64,000 nt of DNA, taken from contig NZ_CP135439.1 in NCBI RefSeq assembly GCF_032341995.1, positions 806,001-870,000 of the forward strand, given 5' to 3'. This document shows, in pieces, positions 34,716 to 41,896 of this stretch. The notes beneath the pieces are model-generated. The model had not been told where the DNA came from. It made no database searches and saw only the letters and a list, made by a program, of their open reading frames with translations. The translations under genes and the position numbers were made by a program. Within the stretch, counting starts at the first letter, position 1, and each line of letters begins with the position of its first letter. Origin of the DNA: Domibacillus sp. DTU_2020_1001157_1_SI_ALB_TIR_016. GTDB taxonomy: Bacteria > Bacillota > Bacilli > Bacillales > Domibacillaceae.

Positions 34716-36404
34716 TTATTTTGTTGCTGCAAAGCGTTCCTGTTCTACTTTCAACAAATTGTTTACAGCACTGAACAGGGCTTTAATAGATGAGTTCATG
34801 ATATCCGGGTCGATGCCGCAGCCCCAGTAAACAGCACCATTGTCAGATGTGATGCTCACGTAAGAAACGGCATTGGCCTGTGAACCGATTTCCTGGGCAT
34901 GCTCTTTGTACGTTAAATCTTTATAGGAAATGCCAAGCTCTTTTTGGATCGCATTATTCACGGCGTCCAGGCGGCCGTTTCCGCTGCCGTGCCATTCACT
35001 TGACTGGCTATTTATGTTTACTTCAATTGTAATATTCACTGCATCTTTTCCTTCAAATGTATAATCGATTAGCTTAGCCGGCTCGCTTACATTCACAAAT
35101 TCCTCCATAAAGATGTCGTGAATTTCGTTTGTCATCAATTCTTTTTGGCTGCGGTCAGACACGTTTTTCACTTTATAGCCAAGTGTTTCACGCATTTTTG
35201 GCGGAAGTTCAAAGCCGTATGCCTGTTCAAGAAGATAGCCGATACCGCCTTTGCCTGACTGGCTGTTAATGCGGATAACTTCTCCTTCATACTCGCGGCC
35301 GATATCTTCTGGATCAACTGGCAAATATGGAACGGTCCAATGCTCGCGTTCTTCCTGTTCACGCCATTTCATGCCTTTCGCAATCGCATCCTGGTGTGAA
35401 CCTGAGAAAGCGGTGAAAACAAGCTTGCCTGCATACGGCTGGCGGTCTGGAACCGTCATGCGGGTAACACGTTCATACACTTCCTGGATCGCCGGAAGGT
35501 TATCCAAATTTAATTTCGGATCTACACCATGTGTATACATATTAAGCGCCAACGTGACGATATCTACATTTCCAGTTCGTTCACCGTTGCCAAACAGCGT
35601 GCCCTCTACGCGGTCCGCGCCTGCGAGTACGCCAAGCTCTGCATCTGCAACGCCTGTGCCGCGGTCATTGTGTGGATGAAGAGATAAAATCACATTTTCA
35701 CGGTACTTCATGTTTTCGCTCATGAATTCAATCTGGCTCGCGTACACGTGCGGCATAGACATAGAAACAGTAGCCGGAAGGTTGATAATCACTTTGTTGT
35801 CAGCGGTTGGCTGCCACACGTCAAGGACGCTGTTGCATACATCAAGCGCGTACTCAATTTCCGTACCTGTAAAGCTTTCCGGCGAGTACTGGAACTTAAA
35901 GTTGCCTTCTACTTCAGCTGCATATTTTTTCAACAGCTTTGCGCCGCTGACTGCAATTTCTTTAATTTCTTCTTTAGAACGCTTAAACACCTGCTCACGC
36001 TGTGCAAGGGAAGTAGAGTTGTACAAGTGAACGACCGCGCTTTTTGCACCGCGAAGCGATTCAAATGTTTTTTTGATAATATGCTCACGTGACTGCGTCA
36101 ACACTTGAATTGTCACATCATCTGGAATCAAATCTTGTTCAATTAATGTGCGAAGAAATGTATATTCGGTTTCGGATGCGGCCGGGAAACCAACCTCGAT
36201 TTCTTTAAAACCAACATCTACAAGCACTTGGAAATATTCCAGTTTTTCCTGCAGGTTCATCGGGATGATCAGCGCCTGGTTTCCATCACGCAAATCAACA
36301 CTGCACCATGTTGGAGCTTCGGTGATGTACTCTTTTTGTGTCCATTTTAAGCTTGTTGTCGGCGGCATAAAGTAATTGCGCGTGTATTTGTTTACATTTT
36401 TCAT
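34716..36404 (-). CDS. leuA: 2-isopropylmalate synthase (long, LeuA type 2)
   Basis: 562 residues. It condenses acetyl-CoA with 2-oxoisovalerate in leucine synthesis. The catalytic DRE-TIM barrel shows SVDLRDGNQAL, EVGFPAASETEY, HPHNDRGTGVADAELG (metal His pair) and GTLFGNGERTGNVD. The C-terminal regulatory domain (about 435-555) is of LeuA-dimer type, giving leucine feedback. This long form, with NYFMPPTTSLKW at the start, differs from the ~520-residue LeuA in the B. subtilis ilv-leu operon and is usually a stand-alone gene, as here. A leucine T-box leader controls it. Confidence 0.95.
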   Translation of the reverse strand: MKNVNKYTRNYFMPPTTSLKWTQKEYITEAPTWCSVDLRDGNQALIIPMNLQEKLEYFQVLVDVGFKEIEVGFPAASETEYTFLRTLIEQDLIPDDVTIQVLTQSREHIIKKTFESLRGAKSAVVHLYNSTSLAQREQVFKRSKEEIKEIAVSGAKLLKKYAAEVEGNFKFQYSPESFTGTEIEYALDVCNSVLDVWQPTADNKVIINLPATVSMSMPHVYASQIEFMSENMKYRENVILSLHPHNDRGTGVADAELGVLAGADRVEGTLFGNGERTGNVDIVTLALNMYTHGVDPKLNLDNLPAIQEVYERVTRMTVPDRQPYAGKLVFTAFSGSHQDAIAKGMKWREQEEREHWTVPYLPVDPEDIGREYEGEVIRINSQSGKGGIGYLLEQAYGFELPPKMRETLGYKVKNVSDRSQKELMTNEIHDIFMEEFVNVSEPAKLIDYTFEGKDAVNITIEVNINSQSSEWHGSGNGRLDAVNNAIQKELGISYKDLTYKEHAQEIGSQANAVSYVSITSDNGAVYWGCGIDPDIMNSSIKALFSAVNNLLKVEQERFAATK

Positions 36405-36429
36405 TTTCTGTCATCCTTTCCTGTATCGG

Positions 36430-36691
36430 GCTCAATAAAAAACGCCCGTCATCTCTAGTAAAGAGACGACAGGCGTTAACCTTCCGTGGTACCACTCTCA
36501 TTGGTTTATGCAAATGCATAAACCCGCTTGTAGGCTGATTACGGGGCGTCCGTCAAAGCTTACTGCCGTTTCAGCTTTGCCGCTCATGGGCGAGTTGGGG
36601 ATGCGATTGACTGCCTTTCACCAAAGCGGCAGCTCTCTTGACAATCACGATTCCTTAATGCTCCCAATCAAAGCGTTTTATCGTTTCATTT
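36430..36691 (-). ncRNA. T-box leader, leucine-specific
   Basis: Read on the minus strand, the leader begins soon after a strong promoter, has the AGAGAGCTGCCG...GGTGAAAGGCAG distal Stem I, a specifier-loop context AACTCGCCCATGAG giving the codon CTC (Leu; 36592-36594), and the conserved T-box GAGTGGTACCACGG (36484-36497) whose TGGT... bulge pairs with the tRNA acceptor end. A terminator hairpin follows (36437-36478). Uncharged leucine tRNA should favour the antiterminator and allow leuA transcription. Confidence 0.92.
36437..36478 (-). terminator. T-box leader terminator
   Basis: Stem AACGCC(T)GTC..CTCTTT pairs with its complement ending GACGGGCGTT, then T6 on the minus strand. It is the regulated terminator of the leucine T-box. 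Confidence 0.85.
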
Positions 36692-36697
36692 TTTACA

Positions 36698-36726
36698 ATC
36701 GTATTATCGATTGGCTGATTTGTCAA
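36698..36726 (-). promoter_or_regulatory. sigA promoter of the leuA leader
   Basis: On the minus strand a consensus TTGACA, 17 bp, TACGAT. Confidence 0.75.
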
Positions 36727-36771
36727 TGAGAATTGAAGAAATTGTGAGAAAATTGTCTGAAGACGGACTTT

Positions 36772-37149
36772 TTACCGTCGCCAAATCCATAGTCCCACCC
36801 AGGTTAAAACAGCTGCCCAGATAAGCAGCACAAAAACACCTGCTGTCCAGTTTTTTGGCTTTCCATCTTTCATCAGCTTTTGTGCTCGTTCCTCGCAGTC
36901 CGCTGCTACCGGCTTTGGGATCATTTTTAATGCGAAAAAAATACCGAGCGGGACGAGAAGAATGTCATCAATATAACCTAAAACGGGAATAAAATCCGGA
37001 ATTAAATCGATCGGGCTGAATGCATACGCGACAACGCAGGCAGTAAAGAGTTTTGCATACCAGGGCACCCGCGGATCGCGGCATGCGAAATACAGCATAA
37101 ACAACTGGCGCTTTAACTGCCGTGCCCACTTCTTTAAACGATTCATCAT
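36772..37149 (-). CDS. YkvA-like DUF1232 membrane protein
   Basis: 125 residues. DUF1232 is recognised by DPRVPWYAKLFTACVVAYAFSPIDLIPDFIPVLGYIDDILLV-type sequence (seen as YAFSPIDLIPDFIP at about 42-55 and GYIDDILLVPLG after it). A second membrane helix closes the C-terminus (VFVLLIWAAVLTWVGLWIW). Function unknown, possibly related to membrane or stress adaptation. Single-gene unit, transcribed away from the next small gene. Confidence 0.88.
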   Translation of the reverse strand: MMNRLKKWARQLKRQLFMLYFACRDPRVPWYAKLFTACVVAYAFSPIDLIPDFIPVLGYIDDILLVPLGIFFALKMIPKPVAADCEERAQKLMKDGKPKNWTAGVFVLLIWAAVLTWVGLWIWRR

Positions 37150-37305
37150 ACGTCTCCTTCTTTTTTTACATCATAACACGATAAATAGGCTTGGGGGCTT
37201 TTTTGGAAACACTCCCCTTTAGATGGGAATGAATACAAGAAAGCGTGGGTATATTGAAAAGATGTTCTGCTGCGCAAAAAGTAAAGAAAAAAAGGAGCGG
37301 TGTAC

Positions 37306-37668
37306 ATGTATTTTGTGGATGATCACCACGCCGTCAATTTTAAATTAACACAAATTCAATGGGAATTTGCCCAGTACGATTTAGAATATGCGGCTGCCTG
37401 CTATTTGCTGGCCGTGCCGATGGTATTTGAACATATAGTATCTGAATTAGACACACATGAAACGCCGGTTGACTGGATCATTCAATGGGAAGAGGATGAT
37501 TCAGTCTACGACCTCAGTGCCGGCGCGGTTCAGCTTGGCCGGCTTGCGCTTCATTTATGGAATGGATCAGGTCCTTTTCACCTGCTGCATTGTTTAGAGA
37601 GCCTGCAGGGGCATCATTATGAAGTCGTAAAAACGGCGCTGGATGTAAGGATGGGAAGGACCGTATAA
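37306..37668 (+). CDS. Small cytoplasmic protein of unknown function
   Basis: 120 residues from the ATG nine bases after AAAGGAG (a GTG two codons earlier is too close). Predicted mainly helical, with N-terminal FVDDHHAVNF and an interior LACYLLAVPMVF-like hydrophobic helix. The layout resembles small Bacillus proteins of DUF2538/DUF6075 type; this is a guess from pattern only. No signal peptide. Alone in its unit. Confidence 0.7.
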   Translation: MYFVDDHHAVNFKLTQIQWEFAQYDLEYAAACYLLAVPMVFEHIVSELDTHETPVDWIIQWEEDDSVYDLSAGAVQLGRLALHLWNGSGPFHLLHCLESLQGHHYEVVKTALDVRMGRTV

Positions 37669-37770
37669 GAACGAGCTGAGCCTGGGCAGCAGGTTCTGCT
37701 CAATACATATATAATCTTATAAAAAATAATAGAAAAAGGTTTGAAAATAGATTTGCCTGGGTAAAAAAGA

Positions 37771-37793
37771 AGAACACACGACATGTGTGTTCT
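37771..37793 (-). repeat. Perfect inverted repeat in a 270-bp gap
   Basis: AGAACACAC-GACAT-GTGTGTTCT. On the minus strand it is followed by CTTTTTTAC, so it could end a leftward transcript, yet no leftward gene is seen between it and the converging side. It may be an operator or an unmatched terminator. Confidence 0.5.
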
Positions 37794-37941
37794 TAGGCGG
37801 GATAGCGTGAGTGGCTGTCAGTGTATTTGGCGCAGGCGGGGCCGGTGCAAAAAGGAAATGTCAGGATAATGTCGAGCTTCTTTCATTTTTTTCAGTAGGT
37901 TGCCTGATAGATCAAACTGAATTAAGAGGAGGAAATGAAAA

Positions 37942-38133
37942 ATGGCTTCGTTACACGAATTTGATCCTGGTACAGCAGATATTCAGTCAATGCATGTTTT
38001 AACAAAACTAGCCGCAGAAGACGACGGAGTCTATATCTTAGCCCGTGAACGCGATGTAACGAGAGACGCAGCCGACAAATCCGATGAAGAAAAATTAAGA
38101 GATCAATATATTTTGTTCAGTAGTTTATTTTAA
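37942..38133 (+). CDS. Small acidic protein, unknown
   Basis: 63 residues with a strong AGAGGAGG ribosome site nine bases upstream. Acidic and polar with HEFDPGTADIQSMHVLTKLAAEDDGVYILARERDV; probably helical. No family recognised. Followed by a good terminator, which supports a real transcript. Confidence 0.65.
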   Translation: MASLHEFDPGTADIQSMHVLTKLAAEDDGVYILARERDVTRDAADKSDEEKLRDQYILFSSLF

Positions 38134-38160
38134 CTGAATTTAAATAGCGAATAAGGGAAA

Positions 38161-38196
38161 AAAGGACCTCCAAGCAGCGTTTGGAGGTTCTTTTTG
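38161..38196 (+). terminator. Intrinsic terminator
   Basis: GGACCTCCAA / TTGGAGGTTC stem followed by T5. Confidence 0.85.
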
Positions 38197-38312
38197 ATGG
38201 ATTTATTTATTCAGGATCATAAATGCCTGTTCATTACAAAACACCTCTATATATTTTAGGAGTAAGATGATATATACAGGAGAATAAGCTTTTTATAAAG
38301 AAGGGGATTTAG

Positions 38313-39137
38313 ATGAGCCGGTTAAATGGATGGGTGGAAGCTGTAAAGGAATTACAGCATATTGTTGGAGACGATACAATGGTAGGAATTACAGATAAAG
38401 AAAAGTTTCTTGCTTACCTGCCAACGCCGAAAGTAGATTTTGGATTGAAAAAGGGGGATCCTATTCCTGCTGAGGACCAAAATCTCCGCAGGGCTTTAAG
38501 GGGCAAAAGCAGCTCGGTGGTTATACCAAAGCATATCTACGGGATCGCATTGCAGGCAAAAGCGTTTCCTATTCGGGATGAAAACGGACAGATCATCGGT
38601 GCGCTTGCCACAGCGGCGCCGCTTGAAAAACAGGAAAGGCTGGAATCATTTATTAGCCGGATGCATTCCATTACGGAAGGGCTGCAAAACAGTATTCAAA
38701 CGGTTGCCGCCCAATCGCAGGAATTGGCCGCATCGAGTGAAGAAATCTCTGCTCAGTCACAGGCATCCTTAGACCGGACGAAACAAACGGTTCAGGAAGC
38801 GAGTGAGATTCATAAAATTCAGCAGCAAACCAATATTTTAGGGCTGAATGCGTCCATTGAAGCCGCGCGGGCAGGAGAAGCCGGAGCAGGTTTTTCCGTT
38901 GTAGCCAACGAAGTACGTAAGCTGGCTCTTCAAACAACTGCTGTCACAAACAATGTAACTTCTTCTTTGCATGCGATTACGGATAACATTGGTACGCTGG
39001 CTGATAAAGTAAGCCGGATCAAAGAATCTTCTGCCGAGCAGGCGGAGCTTGTCGCCCAGTTTAGTGCGCTTATTGAGGATTTAAATGCGCTGAGTGAAGA
39101 AATGAATGAATTCATGGAATCAATTTTAACGAAATAG
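38313..39137 (+). CDS. yfmS: Soluble chemoreceptor, YfmS type
   Basis: 274 residues with no membrane helix. The first ~115 residues are a small sensor domain with beta strands typical of a Cache/PAS fold ([41 protein letters not shown]). The rest is a shortened chemoreceptor coiled coil with tip [20 protein letters not shown], slightly different from the membrane receptors in the window (LGLNAS for LALNAA). B. subtilis YfmS is a cytoplasmic chemoreceptor of the same size. It likely reports an internal signal to CheA. Start has GAAGGGGA. Confidence 0.88.
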   Translation: MSRLNGWVEAVKELQHIVGDDTMVGITDKEKFLAYLPTPKVDFGLKKGDPIPAEDQNLRRALRGKSSSVVIPKHIYGIALQAKAFPIRDENGQIIGALATAAPLEKQERLESFISRMHSITEGLQNSIQTVAAQSQELAASSEEISAQSQASLDRTKQTVQEASEIHKIQQQTNILGLNASIEAARAGEAGAGFSVVANEVRKLALQTTAVTNNVTSSLHAITDNIGTLADKVSRIKESSAEQAELVAQFSALIEDLNALSEEMNEFMESILTK

Positions 39138-39151
39138 AAATACATTCTTTT

Positions 39152-39177
39152 AAGTCCGGCTTCTGCCGGGCTTTTTG
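39152..39177 (+). terminator. Intrinsic terminator of yfmS
   Basis: AGTCCGGC / GCCGGGCT stem with loop TTCT, then T4. Confidence 0.8.
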
Positions 39178-39235
39178 CTATTTTTTTCTTTTTTTAGTAA
39201 GGTTTTAGCAATAGAAGGGAAAGGGAGCGATCAGA

Positions 39236-39556
39236 ATGATAACAGAAGCGGTTATGCTGCAGGTAAGGCCAGGAATGGAAAAGAAATACGAAGAAGTATT
39301 TCGCGAGGCGTCGCCGCTTATCGCCTCGATGAAAGGATATAAAGGACATGAATTGCAGCGCTGCCTGGAAGTGAAGGGGAAATACTTACTTTTAGTTCAG
39401 TGGGAACAGCTTGAAGATCATACGGACGGATTCAGACAATCGTCTGAGTATGGGAAATGGAAAGAGCTGCTGCATCACTTTTACGAACCGTTTCCTGAGG
39501 TTGAGCATTTTGAACAGGTCAATTTGGAGAAGGGAAAGCCAGTTTATGGCTCGTAA
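39236..39556 (+). CDS. Antibiotic-biosynthesis-monooxygenase (ABM) domain protein
   Basis: 106 residues. A dimeric ferredoxin-like fold is indicated by EAVMLQVRPGMEKKYEEVFREASPLIASMKGYKGHELQRCLEVKG-type sequence: strand VMLQVRPG, helix, strand GYKGHELQR, then LLLVQWEQLEDHTDGFRQS. ABM proteins include quinol oxygenases and heme-degrading enzymes. Its Asn/Trp heme residues cannot be confirmed, so the substrate is unknown. First gene of a four-gene operon; its 3' end overlaps the next gene by 11 bp. Confidence 0.85.
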   Translation: MITEAVMLQVRPGMEKKYEEVFREASPLIASMKGYKGHELQRCLEVKGKYLLLVQWEQLEDHTDGFRQSSEYGKWKELLHHFYEPFPEVEHFEQVNLEKGKPVYGS

Positions 39557-40142
39557 CGCGGTCGCCATTGTTCTGCATGAAATATACGGAATCAATCAGC
39601 ATATTGAAGGCATCTGCAGAAAACTGTCGGTAAAAGGACTGGATATACAATGCCCTAATTTACTTGGGAGAGCCGCACCCTTCACCTATGAGCAGGAAAG
39701 TGAAGCTTATACTTTTTTTATGAAACATGTTGGTTTTCACAAGGCAGCAGAGCAGGTGAAAGCACTAATTGCTGCGTGCAAACAGAAATATAAACAAGTT
39801 TTTTTAATAGGATTTAGTGCAGGAGCAACTGTCGCGTGGCTTTGTAGCGAGGAAGCAGGCCTGACGGGGACTATCGGGTTTTATAGTTCTCGTATTCGAA
39901 ACTATCTGCACATATCGGCTGCCTGTCCGGTCCTGCTGTTTTTTCCGAGTGAGGAGCCGTCTTTTCAAGTGAGTGAGGTAATCAAAGCGCTCAATCACCC
40001 GCTGATCCACACGATTCAGTATGAAGCAGGTCATGGATTCAGTGATCCTTTTTCATCAAACTATGATCAAGCATCGGCAGAAAAAGCATGGGGTGATACA
40101 TTGACTTTTATCAGTAAAAGGATGGCGGCTGCTCCGGTTTAA
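39546..40142 (+). CDS. Dienelactone-hydrolase-like alpha/beta hydrolase
   Basis: 198 residues from MARNAV. DLH fold: VLHEIYGINQHIEGICRKLS at the N-terminus, the nucleophile elbow GFSAGATVAW (near 83) and a terminal His in EAGHGFSDP. The family's usual nucleophile is Cys in GFCxGG; here it is Ser, so the chemistry is closer to an esterase. The start codon lies 11 bp inside the ABM gene, with AAGGGA upstream. Substrate unknown. Confidence 0.85.
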   Translation: MARNAVAIVLHEIYGINQHIEGICRKLSVKGLDIQCPNLLGRAAPFTYEQESEAYTFFMKHVGFHKAAEQVKALIAACKQKYKQVFLIGFSAGATVAWLCSEEAGLTGTIGFYSSRIRNYLHISAACPVLLFFPSEEPSFQVSEVIKALNHPLIHTIQYEAGHGFSDPFSSNYDQASAEKAWGDTLTFISKRMAAAPV

Positions 40143-40199
40143 ATGCTTATAGAGCAGCAGCTTCTTGCTGAAATGATACTAAATGGGGAGGAAAAAGCA

Positions 40200-40721
40200 A
40201 TGAATGAGAGATTTCCAATTGGCTCCTTTGCCCGGCCTGATGAATTAACGGAAAACGTAATCAATGGCTGGAGAGAGGATATTAAAACCTTTCCTTTGCT
40301 GCTGCGCCAAACGGTAGAACATTTGACAGATGAACAACTTGATACACCTTATCGGGACGGCGGCTGGACAGTACGGCAGGTTGTGCATCATCTCGCAGAC
40401 AGTCATATGAATGCGTTTATCCGCTTTAAACTGGCCCTGACTGAAGCCACACCTGTTATCAAGCTGTATAATGAGGCGGCGTGGGCGAATCTGGCAGACA
40501 GCCACTTGCCCGTTGAAGTGTCTCTTTCTTTACTTGAAGCGCTGCATGAGCGATGGGCAGCGCTTCTATCAAGCCTCACGAAAAACGATGTAAATAAAAC
40601 ATTCATCCATCCTGATTCGGGCCATGTAACGATCGGCGAAAACATTGGCATTTATGCCTGGCATGGCCGTCATCATCTGGCGCATATTACTTCATTATGT
40701 GAGAAAAAAGGGTGGGTATAA
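40200..40721 (+). CDS. yfiT: YfiT-like DinB/metal-dependent hydrolase (possible bacillithiol transferase)
   Basis: 173 residues from MNERFP, which has GGGAGG ten bases upstream; a longer frame exists but lacks a ribosome site. DinB-type four-helix bundle with the metal histidines in RQVVHHLADSHMNAF and YAWHGRHHLAHI. N-terminal IGSFARPDELTENVINGW and IKTFPLLLRQTVEHLTDEQLDTPYRDGGWTVRQ match YfiT of B. subtilis, a protein related to bacillithiol S-transferases. It probably conjugates or hydrolyses reactive electrophiles. Third gene of the operon. Confidence 0.88.
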   Translation: MNERFPIGSFARPDELTENVINGWREDIKTFPLLLRQTVEHLTDEQLDTPYRDGGWTVRQVVHHLADSHMNAFIRFKLALTEATPVIKLYNEAAWANLADSHLPVEVSLSLLEALHERWAALLSSLTKNDVNKTFIHPDSGHVTIGENIGIYAWHGRHHLAHITSLCEKKGWV

Positions 40722-40750
40722 GTTTTAAACAAAGCAATGGAGGGACTGCA

Positions 40751-41464
40751 ATGCTTGAAGCGAAGAGTGATCATGATCAATATGGTGTGTATCATTCCGT
40801 ACCAGGTTTAAAAGAATTTATCGATACATACAAATCAATGCCATTTGAAGAACTCTGGAAAGAATACCATGCTTTTTTAAGCGGAACATTTGGCAGGCTG
40901 TGCACACCGCTTTTGCCAGGAAATGAAAGAGGACAGATTTTTTCGGTTTTTAACCATTATGAGGCAGAACCGATTGAAGACTTCGTTATGCTTTATACGC
41001 TTTATAACGGTAACGACGCCGATCAGTGGATAGAAGATATTGAACAAGAAGGCGCAGCGTATGCGCATATTGGGGGAAACCCGCTGATGAACTGGGATGA
41101 AATTGTCCGTGAAGTCGACTTTGCGGGCCGCAATACAAAAGGACGGTATCCGATTCGATCCATCCCGGCTGGTTATGTGAAAAATAATGAAATGCTGTCC
41201 AACAAAATTCCTTTTCAGCATGATGGAGGCGGCAACTTTATTGCTATCGACCTTGATCCGGATACGAAGGGATGGTACGGGCAGGTCGTCGAGGTGGATC
41301 ATGAATATGAGGAAAGGGTTGTACTTGCATCTAGCTTAAAGGAATATATCATCATTTTATATTATTTTGTGAAAGAGCTTGGTGTAATTGATAACGGAGA
41401 AGGATATGAAGGCGATAAACCATTGTCATTTTATATTATACGTACAGAAAAAGCAGCGGATTGA
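40751..41464 (+). CDS. SMI1/KNR4 (SUKH) family protein
   Basis: 237 residues from MLEAKSD with GGAGGG upstream. SUKH features: LWKEYHAFLSGTFGRL near the start, LYTLYNGND, GNPLMNWDEIVREVDF, and the aromatic strands NFIAIDLDPDTKGWYGQVVEVDHEYEERVVLASSLKEYI. SUKH proteins are common as immunity proteins to polymorphic toxins but also occur alone; no toxin is seen here. Last gene of the four-gene operon; its stop codon lies in the terminator stem. Confidence 0.88.
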   Translation: MLEAKSDHDQYGVYHSVPGLKEFIDTYKSMPFEELWKEYHAFLSGTFGRLCTPLLPGNERGQIFSVFNHYEAEPIEDFVMLYTLYNGNDADQWIEDIEQEGAAYAHIGGNPLMNWDEIVREVDFAGRNTKGRYPIRSIPAGYVKNNEMLSNKIPFQHDGGGNFIAIDLDPDTKGWYGQVVEVDHEYEERVVLASSLKEYIIILYYFVKELGVIDNGEGYEGDKPLSFYIIRTEKAAD

Positions 41465-41480
41465 TCCGCTGCTTTTTCTG
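41445..41480. terminator. Symmetric bidirectional terminator
   Basis: Sixteen-bp stem CAGAAAAAGCAGCGGA / TCCGCTGCTTTTTCTG with loop TTGA, usable by the SUKH gene on one side and yjfB on the other. Confidence 0.9.
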
Positions 41481-41654
41481 TTACGCTTTTACGTCAATTG
41501 ATTTTCCGAGCGTTGGATGAGGAGCCTGCAGCATTTGCACCATTTGGCTGGCATTTTGCTGGGCCATATCCATCGTTTTTTTCGTCAGCGCAATGCTGAC
41601 ACTTTGGTTAAGGGAAGTCTGGCTTATACCAGTCGATAAAGCAGCGATATCCAT
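41481..41654 (-). CDS. yjfB: YjfB-family putative motility protein
   Basis: 57 residues from MDIAALST with GGGAGGTGAG upstream. The sequence (ALSTGISQTSLNQSVSIAL then MDMAQQNASQMVQMLQ) matches YjfB, a small sigD-dependent protein linked to motility in B. subtilis, of unknown mechanism. A sigD-type promoter lies just upstream. Any longer frame to the right has no ribosome site. Confidence 0.88.
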   Translation of the reverse strand: MDIAALSTGISQTSLNQSVSIALTKKTMDMAQQNASQMVQMLQAPHPTLGKSIDVKA

Positions 41655-41674
41655 ACGTCTCACCTCCCTTTTTA

Positions 41675-41701
41675 TTATCGGCTTAATAGTTCGAAAGTAT
41701 A
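41675..41701 (-). promoter_or_regulatory. sigD-type promoter of yjfB
   Basis: On the minus strand TATA, 15 bases, GCCGATAA: 7 of 8 in the sigD -10 and 3 of 4 in the -35. Confidence 0.6.
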
Positions 41702-41896
41702 AGAAGATTCGAAGAATATCTTCATTTAACCAGTAAACAGGTAATTTTTTAGAAATATGGACATAATGACTATTGGATATCAAAAATAACAATTAGATTA
41801 CAATTATAGATAAATTATAGAAAAATATAATGTAATATGTAAAATTAACCAATAGAGAGATGGAATTTGTAACAAAAGAGAACTGGAGGAAAAGGT

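Noticed and set aside
35251..35679. A 142-codon plus-strand frame inside leuA
   Set aside because: Antisense shadow of a gene with full LeuA motifs; no promoter or ribosome site.
37811..38002. GTG-started 63-codon frame overlapping the next small gene
   Set aside because: The glycine-rich start looked gene-like, but the ribosome site is poor and the frame overlaps a better-supported gene with AGAGGAGG.
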